Source: Hermatobates lingyangjiaoensis (taxonomy: Eukaryota; Arthropoda; Insecta; Hemiptera; Hermatobatidae). Taken from it: a stretch of 64,000 nt of DNA. This document shows positions 23,302 through 34,132 of this stretch, piece after piece. The stretch lies in NCBI GenBank assembly GCA_026182355.1, contig JAPFBL010000326.1, forward strand, positions 62,001 to 126,000, given 5' to 3'. The notes below the pieces were generated by a model. That model searched no databases. It was not told the DNA's origin and saw only the letters and a program-made list of their open reading frames with translations. The position numbers were made by a program, and so were the translations under genes. The stretch's first letter is position 1. Every line of letters begins with the position of its first letter.

Positions 23302-25340
23302 CAACTAGGACATTGGTATTTATAAACAACAGTTTGAATAAATTAGTAAAATCAGTGATCACCCCATTGGTGTTTCTTCTAACTTGGCTACTACCGATTT
23401 ATTAATTTATTATTTGAGAAGACCTTGAGATCATTTTCCTCTTGAACGAGTATTGATAGTATTTTTGATTTTATACAGAGTTGGAGCACATGGAAGTCTG
23501 CTATGGTGTAATTTAAAAAGGTCGTAATGAATAGTTATAAAGAAAGAAACCTTGAAACCAAAGTCCTGATTTTGCCAATACATAAGATTAGTAGATGAGA
23601 GAGTTCTAACAAATATTTTATAAGTATTGAAAAAATTTATTTTATAAACAGTTGTTCCTATACAAACGCACGAAGTTCTATCCGACTTCAATTTTTAGTC
23701 TCGCCTAAATCTTTAAACAATAAACAACACGGATCAATTCACAAAACTTTTCTGCTAGTCAAATCGGAACCGAATGCCAGAAATGACTCTAGTAGGAATT
23801 AGTAGGCAGCGCTATCACTAGTTCGCTATCAATAAGCCTCTTCTTTCTTTATTGTATAAATAAATTTATTATTTATATAATTTTAGATTACGATCATTAA
23901 AAAAAAACTATGTTCTAGGTTTATTAAAATACGAACCCATTTTTTGTTACTATCCTTGATTAATTTATACAGGAATGCTACTTTACTAGCAGCCTAAAAC
24001 ATAACGATAAAAGCATTTAATTATAAACAAAAAAAGTAGGTATATTGCACAATAAAGAAGGTTTACATTTAATGGCACTATAAATGAATTAAAAGATGTT
24101 TTTTGAAAATCGCATTAGATTTCAAACCAGTTGAAAAGAAAAAAAGAATAAAATTCTGGCAAACAAAAGAAAAACCATATAATTTTATGGAGTGATTGGG
24201 TCTACCACATACTATTAACTTGAGTTTTGTAATTCCCCTGTCCTGATGCTAGCTCTTTACTACATTAGTAATAGTCAGATGTGCAGAATAATTATAAACT
24301 GTATGTTTAATTTATAAAAACTGTTTGACATATTTTTTTTTTTTTAAATAATCCGAGCAAGTAAATGACAAACAAAAAAGTTGTAGCACATTATACAGGG
24401 GGAACAATAAGCTATATTGAACAGTTCAACTCTGGGATAAGAGAGAAAAAAAACCACTGGTACAGAGTTATGAATCAAGAAAAGTTCATGGGATTAAAAA
24501 CACCAATCACCAAATATCGGCAAGAAAGGGTTTTTTAAGCTTCACATATTTTGATCAAACCCTTACACTGTATGAAAATATCGGGGTTAAGAAAAATATC
24601 AAGAATAACATACATATCGTTAGAAATGATACAAATAGACAATATATTAATACGGAATACTGAAGATAATGGACAAACAAAATCCTAAATATAATGTAAA
24701 TGATATCCGATGAAATATTTCAGGTTCTCCATTAACTTACTAATAAAAAAAAACTAATGGGGTTTAATAATTTATAATTTGGTTTTTAGAAATATGATAT
24801 TGCACAAATAACATATCTTCGCTGTGTTTTTCATGATAATAATAAACTAATCCTTATATATGAGAAATATCTGATATACACTATTGTTCCATTTATTTGA
24901 AACTTCTCTGAATCATATAGCCACGCTAAACATGTCGATATTTCACAGTAGAGGCTTAATTTTGTAATACATAAAACACATAATTCTATCAAATACCTTT
25001 AACTTTTAACCTTTTCCATACTTTTTTCGCTACTCAATAAGGATCTTTAAAAATAAAAATCTCTTTGGATATACTCGTAAAACAAGAGTCATTATAAATT
25101 ATATATAAGATTATTAAAACTGACTTCTGCACATGCCAAAATTAAAACATTACAATAATTATTATGAATGTTTCATTTAAAACTATAGAACTCACCGATT
25201 CTCGAATCATTATACCCTTTATATATAGTTATATATATATATATTATATATATATACAAACATGATATATAAATAACACAATATGATATAGAACACAACA
25301 AAACAATTATTACAATCGTTGATATGATCACAGTTATTGC
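23302..25340. other. Intergenic, nothing recognised
   Basis: AT-rich DNA with short frames (for example 23,431-23,691 on minus) lacking any recognisable feature. A (TA)n tract occurs at about 25,228-25,255. Confidence 0.4.
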
Positions 25341-25355
25341 GAATATATATATATC

Positions 25356-25857
25356 ATGCTTTGTTAAACACGACAGAGTAGTTTCTGTCTATGAGCTTCT
25401 TCTCGAGAACTTCGATTTGCCGAAAAACAGTTTTTTCGTTGTTAGAACAACGGTTGAGGTGGTCTGCAATTGTAGTCGACGCGTTTCGATCACTTTCCGT
25501 GGTCATCTTCAGGACATCAGTAGTGGTGGGGTGGGTGGGATGAGGGTCTTATATGTTGTAGAGGACCAATCACCTGCTCTAGACCAGAACCAGGGCCAAT
25601 AAAACTACAATATTCAATACTATCATCCCATTGGCTCGACTATTGCACCCTCTACAACATATAAGACCCTCATCCCACCCACCCCACCACTACTGATGTC
25701 CTGAAGATGACCACGGAAAGTGATCGAAACGCGTCGACTACAATTGCAGACCACATCAACCGTTGTTCTAACAACGAAATAACTGTTTTTCGGCAAATCG
25801 AAGTTCTCGAGAAGAAGCTCATAGACAGAAACTACTCTGTCGTGTTTAACAAAGCAT
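25356..25857. mobile_element. Foldback of Penelope-like 5' ends
   Basis: Two mirrored copies, arms 25,356-25,565 and 25,640-25,857. The right arm runs through a hammerhead-like motif into an open frame (from 25,707) containing RQIEVLEKKLIDRN and AYISEGLLPKYTN. This resembles the N-terminal region ahead of the RT in Penelope-like ORFs and ends in (TA)n. So these arms are element beginnings, not endings. Confidence 0.65.
25698..25738 (+). ncRNA. Hammerhead-like ribozyme motif, family G
   Basis: GTC, CTGAAGA, extra T, stem II GACCAC/GTGATC (one mismatch) with loop GGAAA, GAA, ACGCGT (self-complementary), C, GAC pairing with GTC. Mirror at 25,475-25,515 (-). Confidence 0.58.
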
Positions 25858-25924
25858 ATATATCCGAAGGACTGCTACCAAAGTACACTAATATATATAT
25901 ATATATACACTTTTTCGATGAAAA

Positions 25925-26141
25925 TACGATCCGAAATAGACAAATACAGTTCAATGTACATAAAGAAACATAGAGAAATTAAAAAAACACACTTACAGTC
26001 TCTAATTTTCGGTTACACCGTCTTCAGGAGAGATAAGAGAGGGAAACCAAGCGCACTGGTACAGAGACGGTTGGAAGTGTGTGTTTTTAATTTCTCTATG
26101 TTTCTTTATGTACAGTGAAATATATATATATATATATATAT
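25925..26141. repeat. Foldback, family C, copy 2 (one arm shortened)
   Basis: Left arm has the full tail (ACTTACAGTCTCTAATTTTC to GCGCACTGGTACAGAGACGG). The right arm keeps only TTTTTAATTTCTCTATG and the outer part. It ends in (TA)n at 26,122-26,141. Confidence 0.75.
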
Positions 26142-26164
26142 AGGTGATTATGTAATTGGGATTC

Positions 26165-26405
26165 CATCAATTTCTATGTTCAAAAATTAAACTCTTGTTT
26201 TCGACATTTCGGTTTTATTTTAAACTTTTTTCATAGGCAAAAAAAATTTCTTTTTTGAATAAGAAAATTCTTACTTCTGCCTATGAAATAAGTTTAAAAT
26301 AAAACCGAAATGTCAGCAAAGAGAGTTTGATTTTTGAACCTAGAAAATTGACCTTATCCCGATTACATAATACACCTATTCTATCAAACGGTTCATATAT
26401 TATTG
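26165..26405. repeat. Foldback of Penelope-like tails, CCTATGAAA type
   Basis: Arms carry CATTTCGGTTTTATTTTAAA and the mirrored TTTAAAATAAAACCGAAATG around a short centre. The right end CCCGATTACATAATACAC matches the tail at 17.9 kb. The CTGANGA box is replaced by CTATGAAA. Confidence 0.75.
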
Positions 26406-26575
26406 AATTTGATATATATACATATTCACAATAAACACTTGAAATAGAAATCAAGCTAAGAAATTAAAAAAATATGAAGTTATACTGTTCAGCAAATAAC
26501 ATTGTTGTCAGTGCATAAGGAGAACCGTTACTGATGGACATATTTTAGTCCCATTATAAAATTTCTTATTATAGT

Positions 26576-26612
<37 letters not shown>

Positions 26613-27924
26613 CTCAAAAGCTGTTTTATTCGATCGTATATATTTTACAGTATTACTTACCTTTCTATTTGTAATATTTCTTTTCACAATAATACTTCTA
26701 GGTTTAATAAAGGACGAGAAATAGAAAGATAAATAATTCTAACATACAACCAAACCAAATAATATATATCTATGTATAAAAACTATAGGGCACATTTCTG
26801 TCGTGATCTTTGCTATTTGGAGATATTAATAAAGCCGATTGGATCGTCCTTTTAGTTTTTTTAATTATACATAAACAATTATAGAATAATTAGGTCAACG
26901 AAAAATTATTCTGCATATTAGATCAACAATAATGAACTATAGGTTGGTAAAAAAGAAATTTTAAAGGTTTTGACACGATGCTGTCAAGTACACTTGGTAT
27001 CAATAAATATAATTTGAATCATTTCGTTTAAAATTTTGATACATTAACATTGCCCCAATAAAAGAGAAAAATACAATTTAAAATTACAAATAAATATACT
27101 CAATTGAAGAATAAATATTAATCACATCAATATAATACATGAACTATCTGTTCATTATATAATACATTTAAACTCTACAGTTTAAACTGTGGTAAAGTTT
27201 TGCAAAAAGTCAAACTGACTAAGGTAATTTTTTTTTTTTTTTTTTGGTATGTGTCGTATTACATTTGGAGTTTTACTTAAAAAAAAAAACAATTAAAACA
27301 AACAAAATAGTTAGTCTTGTAATAATATTCTGTTTTTTGAAAAAAAAAATTAAAGCTTTATTTGATGATGTTTTTGATACATGGTTTGGTAGAAGTAAAT
27401 TTGCCGAAGACTTTTACAGTGTTGTAAAATAAGAGAAAAAAAAACTTCAAATTTCTTACGACTGTATAATCATGATTAGTGTTTATAGTGGAATTTATTC
27501 ATGCATAATTAAAATGAAATTGTATTCCAACAAGGCAATAAATAATATAACATACAGACAAGAAAACAGAAAACTATTGGCAAAACTAACTTTTATAAAT
27601 CGTATACGAATTATAAGTTATGAGAAGATTCTGTTTGATTGGCATTAAGCTAATTTCTCTTCTTTCTCGTTCTCTCTCATATATACATACATAAAGGTTT
27701 CACAATAAAACGTAAAATAAAAATCAATGTCCAAATCATTGTAAGAAATTGGTGTCACGTTACCTATTTTTGAATTTCTTAGTGTTGTTTCTGTGGATAC
27801 AGTAACAAGATCGTTATTCAGGAAACTCGAAAAACTTATGAAAAAGCAAGTTTCAGCTAAATATGTTCTAATTTTTAACTATATATATTATATAAACACT
27901 AATAACTTCTCGACCGTGTGACAG
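26406..27924. other. Intergenic, nothing recognised
   Basis: AT-rich. Contains (TA)n at 26,582-26,606 and homopolymers. No gene supported. Confidence 0.4.
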
Positions 27925-28359
27925 ATATACAACTAAAAAATGATTGATCGGGATGCGGTCAGTTTCTTCCACTTTTTAATTCAAACTCTCATTGCCGACG
28001 TTTCGATTTTATTCAAAATCTTTTTCATAGGCCTACAAACAGAGGAAAACAAGAATTTTAATACGTACATTTTTAAAAACACAAACAAACGAAGTACACT
28101 ATGAACATTAAATACAATCTTAAGTATTAGGATAACAATGACAGATAATAAAAAAGAGAAAAAGATGGAGTCTAACTATAAAAACAAAGTTTTTTTTACA
28201 ATGTACTTACATAAGTAGGAGTATTGGCAATTGAAGGAACTATTACATTTTCATTTCTGAACTAGTAATGACTCTTAAACTATTCAATGAAAACCGTTAA
28301 TAACCGACTCTGTACAACTGATAAGCAGGTACCTATTGAACAAAATTTCACTAAATCTG

Positions 28360-29016
28360 TTAGGTATTCAAAATACTAGAATAAACACTATTTAAATTCG
28401 CTATATCGTTTCTATGATTAATACAATTTTGATCTTTTTTAATGAATAGCATTTCAAGGGTTCTTCTTCTATGTTCGTCCTGTTCTTTACTCATAACGGT
28501 TGTTCCATCAAAGTCAAATGTATGTCCTTTATTTATTGAATGATATGCTAATGCTGTGGCATTAATCTTTTTTGTTCTAACAGAGTATTTATGTTGATAT
28601 ATCCTTTCTTTTAACAATCTACTGGTTTCACCAAAATACTTCTTATTACATTCTATACATTTTATAGAATAAATAATATTACTTTCTAAATCTTTTGGTA
28701 TCTTGTCTTTTAAATTAGAAAATAATAATTTTACTTTTTGTTTATTATAATATGCTAAATTGATTTCTGGTAAGTTCCTTTTTAACAGTTTTTGAATATT
28801 TTGTGATAGCCCTTCAATAAATGGGAATTTGAAATATCTTTTATTCATCATTTGATGGTTATCAGTAGTTCTTTCCATGTGTTCCGTCTGTTCTCTTAAA
28901 TACTTTCTCCAAATGCGTTCTATTAGATTTCCTGGGTAAGAGTTTTTTTCCAACAGGAATTTCACCTTTTTCTTATTTTCCTTTAAAAGACACGGGCTGC
29001 TAATATCTATCACCTT
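28360..29016 (-). CDS. Penelope-like GIY-YIG endonuclease ORF (partial)
   Basis: 217 codons, minus strand. The N-terminal 80 residues match the region between RT thumb and endonuclease in this group (SSPCLLKENKKK, LIERIWRKYLREQTEH). The GIY-YIG core follows: IIYSIKCIECNKKYFGETSR, then LKERIYQHKYSVR, with the two Cys and later His pair (AYHSINKGH) typical of Penelope-like endonucleases, which nick target DNA for reverse transcription. No RT, so this is a 5'-truncated copy. It differs from its mirror copy by only a few residues near the N-terminus. The upstream edge coincides with the palindrome spacer. Confidence 0.75.
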   Translation of the reverse strand, partial: KVIDISSPCLLKENKKKVKFLLEKNSYPGNLIERIWRKYLREQTEHMERTTDNHQMMNKRYFKFPFIEGLSQNIQKLLKRNLPEINLAYYNKQKVKLLFSNLKDKIPKDLESNIIYSIKCIECNKKYFGETSRLLKERIYQHKYSVRTKKINATALAYHSINKGHTFDFDGTTVMSKEQDEHRRRTLEMLFIKKDQNCINHRNDIANLNSVYSSILNT

Positions 29017-29060
29017 GAATTATTATTCATCTAATTTCAATTCATCAATTATTATTCTAA

Positions 29061-29780
29061 TTGAATTATTATTCATCACATGCTGTAAGTCAAAAATTGA
29101 ATTGTGTAAAAAACTTAATAAAAAAGGTGATAGATATTAGCAGCCCGTGTTTTTTAAAGGAAAATAAGAAAAAGGTGAAACTCCTGTTGGAAAAAAACTC
29201 TTACCCAGGAAATCTAATAGAACGCATTTGGAGAAAGTATTTAAGAGAACAGACGGAACACATGGAAAGAACTACTGATAACCATCAAATGATGAATAAA
29301 AGATATTTCAAATTCCCATTTATTGAAGGGCTATCACAAAATATTCAAAAACTGTTAAAAAGGAACTTACCAGAAATCAATTTAGCATATTATAATAAAC
29401 AAAAAGTAAAATTATTATTTTCTAATTTAAAAGACAAGATACCAAAAGATTTAGAAAGTAATATTATTTATTCTATAAAATGTATAGAATGTAATAAGAA
29501 GTATTTTGGTGAAACCAGTAGATTGTTAAAAGAAAGGATATATCAACATAAATACTCTGTTAGAACAAAAAAGATTAATGCCACAGCATTAGCATATCAT
29601 TCAATAAATAAAGGACATACATTTGACTTTGATGGAACAACCGTTATGAGTAAAGAACAGGACGAACATAGAAGAAGAACCCTTGAAATGCTATTCATTA
29701 AAAAAGATCAAAATTGTATTAATCATAGAAACGATATAGCGAATTTAAATAGTGTTTATTCTAGTATTTTGAATACCTAA
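29061..29780 (+). CDS. Penelope-like GIY-YIG endonuclease ORF (mirror copy)
   Basis: 239 codons, plus strand, almost identical to the minus-strand copy to its left, with about 20 more N-terminal residues read from the spacer. GIY-YIG motifs lie at about residues 125-160 (YSIKC, KKYFGETSR, ERIYQHKYS). An intact frame in both arms implies recent duplication, gene conversion between arms, or constraint. It is a retroelement fragment with no RT in this window, so it is unlikely to be mobile on its own. Confidence 0.75.
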   Translation: MNYYSSHAVSQKLNCVKNLIKKVIDISSPCFLKENKKKVKLLLEKNSYPGNLIERIWRKYLREQTEHMERTTDNHQMMNKRYFKFPFIEGLSQNIQKLLKRNLPEINLAYYNKQKVKLLFSNLKDKIPKDLESNIIYSIKCIECNKKYFGETSRLLKERIYQHKYSVRTKKINATALAYHSINKGHTFDFDGTTVMSKEQDEHRRRTLEMLFIKKDQNCINHRNDIANLNSVYSSILNT

Positions 29781-30257
29781 CAGATTTAGTGAAATTTTGT
29801 TCAATAGGTACCTGCTTATCAGTTGTACAGAGTCGGTTATTAACGGTTTTCATTGAATAGTTTAAGAGTCATTACTAGTTCAGAAATGAAAATGTAATAG
29901 TTCCTTCAATTGCCAATACTCCTACTTATGTAAGTACATTGTAAAAAAAACTTTGTTTTTATAGTTAGACTCCATCTTTTTCTCTTTTTTATTATCTGTC
30001 ATTGTTATCCTAATACTTAAGATTGTATTTAATGTTCATAGTGTACTTCGTTTGTTTGTGTTTTTAAAAATGTACGTATTAAAATTCTTGTTTTCCTCTG
30101 TTTGTAGGCCTATGAAAAAGATTTTGAATAAAATCGAAACGTCGGCAATGAGAGTTTGAATTAAAAAGTGGAAGAAACTGACCGCATCCCGATCAATCAT
30201 TTTTTAGTTGTATATATATATTATATATATACATATATTTAGTTAATATATTATATA

Positions 30258-30399
30258 TTATTAAAATAAGCAGCAGCTTCTGCATTGACCAGTTTCTTGT
30301 TGACACTCTCTAGTTTTCGTATCACCGCAGAGTGATACGAAAACTAGAGAGTGTCAACAAGAAACTGGTCAATGCAGAAGCTGCTGCTTATTTTAATAA
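30258..30399. mobile_element. Palindrome of Penelope-like ORF N-terminus
   Basis: Arms of about 70 bp, centre 30,328, apparently perfect. The right arm opens a frame with VIRKLESVNKKLVNAEAAAY followed by GDLLPLYT, related in pattern to the 5'-end frame at 25.8 kb. Ends in (TA)n near 30,440. Confidence 0.65.
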
Positions 30400-30460
30400 C
30401 ATATGCTTAAGGGGAGACCTGCTGCCTTTGTACACACATATATTATATATATATATATAT

Positions 30461-30620
30461 ATCAGTTCACAAACGAAGAAAAGCAACACACAGAGAAAGA
30501 GACACACTTACAAACTCAAATTTTCGGATGATCCGTCTCCTGAAGACGGATCATCCGAAAATTTGATTTGTAAGTGTGTCTCTTTCTCTGTGTGTTGCTT
30601 TTCTTCGTTTGTGAACTGAT
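30461..30620. repeat. Perfect foldback of Penelope-like tails
   Basis: Arms 30,461-30,537 and 30,544-30,620, visually perfect, related to the foldback at 3.0 kb (CTTACAAACTCAAATTTTCGG). Edged by (TA)n on the left and near 30,660 on the right. Confidence 0.9.
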
Positions 30621-30664
30621 TTGCGTCCAGTTTGGATCGTTTTTTCGAATTTTAAGTGGATATA

Positions 30665-31225
30665 TATATATAACTTTAAATTACACAAAGCACGACACAG
30701 AAAAAGGAATATAAAGCACACTTACAGAATTCTCAAATTTCGAACGGTTGTTTGTCATCAGGAGTAGACTAGAAGAGATGACGAAGTGAAAAAAGAAATT
30801 TTTTCTTTTATTTATTTATTATTTTTTCATATTTCCTAATTTTATTGATTCTTGTCTACCTTATTCTCTACCTTGTTATCCGGACGTGTATGACACAACA
30901 TTGTTGGTCTCTAACCGTCTCTGGACCATTGCGCTTGGTTTCCCTCCCATCTCTCCTTTAGACGGTTCAAACAGAAAATTACAGGCTGTAAGTGTGTTTT
31001 TAATTTCTCTATCTATATTTCGACCGAGCTATCATCAGGTAGAGAACAAAGAAGCGAATCACTCCAAAGGAAGGCAGCCGTCGCCTCTCTTTGGAGCAAC
31101 TTCTTTGTACCTGACGACGACGAGTTCGAAGTGTAGTAGTGAGTTTCTGTAATCTCTTTTATGTGTGATCTTTCTGTAAATCTAGTTTATTTAGTTAGTA
31201 GAACCGTTTCATTTATTTGGTTATA
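30665..31225. mobile_element. Cluster of Penelope-like tail fragments
   Basis: 30,665-30,800 is a minus-strand tail of the 58-60 kb element (ACACAAAGCACGACACAG). 30,895-31,010 is a plus-strand family C tail. 31,015-31,190 is a foldback whose + arm has CTGACGACGACGAGTTCGAA. Confidence 0.65.
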
Positions 31226-31235
31226 TTATATATAT

Positions 31236-31645
31236 ATATATATATATATAAACTAGAATTTAAAAAAGAACACATAGAAAGGAAACCACTGAACTCACTA
31301 CTATATTTCGATGTCCTCGTCTTCAGGAAAAGAAGTGAATCGCTCCAAAGGCTGATAACGACTGACTTGGCGTTCGAACTGAAGCACTCAAACAGTGTAG
31401 CCAACTTTCGGAGGAAAGGTAGACAGGGAAGATAAAGAGATAAAAGCCAAATAAAAATTAAAAAATGAAAACATTTAACTAAAATAAAATTAAAAGCTGA
31501 TAACAACTTTAAAAAAAATAAAAAAAAATGCTTAACCTCAATCGTTTTTTTTTTTTTTTTTTAGTAGTGATATAGTAGTGAGTTCAGTGGTTTCCTTTCT
31601 ATGTGTTCTTTTTTAAATTCTAGTTTATTCAGTTCGAAGAATCGT
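31236..31645. mobile_element. Penelope-like 3' UTR foldback
   Basis: Minus-strand 3' UTR (31,246-31,530; same as 42,240-42,520) joined to a plus-strand fragment that begins with the ORF end CTTAACCTCAATCG at 31,533, skips most of the UTR and ends in the tail (TTTCTATGTGTTC). (TA)n on both sides. Confidence 0.75.
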
Positions 31646-31652
31646 TTCTCTA

Positions 31653-31683
<31 letters not shown>

Positions 31684-31799
31684 TCATATAAAGAATTATC
31701 AAGTCACGGAACAGAGTTCTCATTCTCGCAATGATGATAATGTCATTTTTTTTAAATGTGATTTCCTGTGTTCTTTTCTCTGTTATCTTATATAAACAT

Positions 31800-31990
31800 C
31801 ATATATTAATAGATAAAAAGGACAATACATTCACTATTAAGAGAAAAAAAAACTAACAAAATTCATTTTTATATTTCGGCATCTTCAGTCATAAGGAGAA
31901 GAAGAGTCAAGCACTAGTAAGAACAGAAAACATGACTCTCTTTAAAAAAAAAACCAAAAAAACTGAGTTTTGTTAGTGTTTTTTTCTGGT
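31800..31990. repeat. Degraded foldback fragment
   Basis: ATTTCGGCATCTTCAGTCAT on the left and TTTGTTAGTGTTTTTTT on the right resemble a collapsed tail pair. The element is poorly preserved. Confidence 0.4.
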
Positions 31991-32509
31991 TTTCAATAAT
32001 AATATAAATATTCATTAATAATAAAAATTATATGTAATAATGACAAGAAAAATACAGTCAACCCAATATTAACACGCAAGAGAAAACAGTTCCTTCATAT
32101 TATTTTTTTTTTCTTTTTTTTTTTATAAGACTGTCAATGCTACTGGTATATTTAAACTTTGAAGGGGACGAATTCATTTCTCTTTCAGATTACTATGTAC
32201 ATGATCATTATATAGCACATCAATAATTGAGAGATCTATCAGTATAACACTTTACATCATAACTATATAAAAAAAAAAATAAATGATTATAAAAAAACAC
32301 GAATAATGTTTATCTCTAAAGACATATTGATAATAAAGTTACTAAAACTAGGCTGATTATTCACAAAATGGTAAACGAAGATCATAAAAAGGGAAAGAAT
32401 CTGGTTCTACAGAAAATACTACAGGTTTGAAATGAATTACAAAACTCTTATTCTTTCATAAATAGAGCTCAATTTAAAATATAATGGCATTATATCTAAC
32501 ATAAACTTA

Positions 32510-32552
<43 letters not shown>

Positions 32553-32559
32553 AAGTTTT

Positions 32560-32895
32560 TTTATCTCGATCAAATATATTCTAAACTATCTTTCTTTATT
32601 GATGTTAAATAAAAATACCTTATATCAACGTTTCATGTATATTTGTTGACATCTTCAGGAATTAGTATTTTTGGATGGCTCAAATAACTATTAAATAGTT
32701 TTGATCTATTTTCTTATCTACCGGATAACTAGATAAGAAAATAGAACAAAGCTATGTAGTAGCTCTAATAGCAAACCAAATATACAAATCCCTGAAGATG
32801 TCTAGACGAAAATCCCTGAATGTAGACGAAACGTTTAAGGTGTTTTTATTGAGCATTGTTTCATATTATTGGACCAAACCACAATAAAGAAAAGT
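32560..32895. repeat. Imperfect foldback of Penelope-like tails
   Basis: Left arm has CAACGTTTCATGTATATTTG, then TTGACATCTTCAGG. The right arm contains CCTGAAGATGTCTAGACGAA and, as a partial local repeat, CCTGAATGTAGACGAAACG. Flanked by a long (TA)n at 32,513-32,546. Confidence 0.65.
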
Positions 32896-32924
32896 AGTAT
32901 ACATATAATATATATATATGAATT

Positions 32925-33605
32925 AAATACCAGAAAAACAATATTTATTAATTAAAATTCTCTACGGCCTTACGTTACATCATCAGAGAGTTAAATGAAA
33001 CAACAACAACAACAAAAAAAAACAACATAATAACAAGTTAACCTGGCTGATTGAAGTTTTCAAGATTGCTGGCATTTTTGTCTGAATTTAATGTTCCTAA
33101 AAATTGAAGGAGTCTTGATCTGCTTACTTATTTCTTTTATTAATATTTCATCTAGTTTGTAAAGTCCCGGACTATTGTTCATTAATTATCCATGTAAGTT
33201 CTTTGTGAGTGCACTTTCAATAATATTTCTCCTCCTTTCTGAAGGTACAAAAATTAATTCCTTTGTTTCACTCCAATTTATCAAAAAGGAGGAGAAATAT
33301 TATTGAAAGTGCACTCATAAAAAACTTCTATGGAAATTTAATGAACAATAGTCCAGGACTTTACACTAGTTGAAATATTAATAAAAGAAATAAGTAAGCA
33401 GATCAAGACTCCTTCAAGTTTAGGAACCTTAAATTCAGACAGGGATGCCAGCAATCTTGAAGACTTCAATCAGCCAGGTTAACTTGTTATTATGTTTTGT
33501 TTTTTTGCTCCATTTATCTCTCTGATGGTGTTGTGACGAAAGGCCGTAGAGCATTTTAATTAATATATATTGTTAATTCTGGTATTTAATTCATATATTA
33601 TAACA
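32925..33605. mobile_element. Foldback of Penelope-like ORF ends plus tails
   Basis: Arms of about 330 bp run from the element tail (GACGAAAGGCCGTAGAGC on + near 33,530) into the last part of a GIY-YIG-type ORF. The right-arm frame includes [17 protein letters not shown], similar to 51,550-51,620. The arms are diverged, so this copy is older. Confidence 0.75.
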
Positions 33606-33670
33606 AGAGTTATTGTTGTTTATTAATTTATATATATACAATTAAAAGAAACGGTCCAGCGGACTTTTTT

Positions 33671-33999
33671 AAATAAAATAAATTCAAAACGAAGGAAACA
33701 CACAGACATAACTCACATCGATATTTCGACCATCATCGTCATCAGGAGGTGTGAAGAGCGAAGAGTCCCGCAGGAAGACAGGGCAGCGACTGAACTCGGA
33801 GACCGCAGCCAGTACCCCACCACTTACCACCAAGCGGGAAGGGAGGGAAGGAAATGAAGAGCCTCCGGTTCAGTCGCTGCCCTGTCTTCCTGCGGGACTC
33901 TTCGCTCTTCACACCTCCTGATGACGACGATGGTCGAAATATCGATGTGAGTTATGTCTGTGTCTTTCTGTGTGTTTCCTTCGTTTTAAATTTATTTTA
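33671..33999. repeat. Foldback of Penelope-like tails, family E
   Basis: Arms from AAATAAAATAAATTCAAAAC inward to CTGCCCTGTCTTCCTGCGGG, with a GC-rich centre. The + arm has CTGATGACGACGATGGTC then GAAATATCGATGTGAG, a less canonical hammerhead-like core. Right edge (TA)n. Confidence 0.88.
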
Positions 34000-34032
34000 T
34001 ATATATATATATATATTATAATATATATATAT

Positions 34033-34132
34033 ATGTTATACTATTTTTGAGGGTTTAGGTCTGATGATTTAAACTATTTCTCTAGTCGACGTTTCGAGAG
34101 GTTACCTAAACCCTCAAAAATCTTATAACATA
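34033..34132. repeat. Mini foldback, family B relic
   Basis: Outer arms ATTTTTGAGGGTTTAGGT and ACCTAAACCCTCAAAAAT flank a remnant GTCGACGTTTCGAG. The ribozyme-like middle has been lost. Confidence 0.7.

Larger units (their letters stand above)
27925..30215. mobile_element. Giant palindrome of two Penelope-like copies
   Basis: Two nearly identical 5'-truncated Penelope-like copies, head to head. Arms are about 27,928-29,016 and 29,124-30,212, with a spacer of about 107 bp rich in AATTATTATTCATC. Stop codons at 28,360 and 29,780 mirror exactly around 29,070. Both 3' tails point outward (AAATCGAAACGTCGGCAATG...GACCGCATCCCGATCAATC) and the right edge is (TA)n. Confidence 0.92.

Noticed and set aside
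26165..26405. CCTATGAAAAAG-type tails (17.9, 26.2, 28.0, 30.1, 56.3, 56.7 kb) as hammerheads
   Set aside because: They keep GAAACGTCGGC or similar, with a plausible stem II, but the CTGANGA box is replaced by CTATGAAA. They are listed as Penelope-like tails, not as ribozyme motifs.
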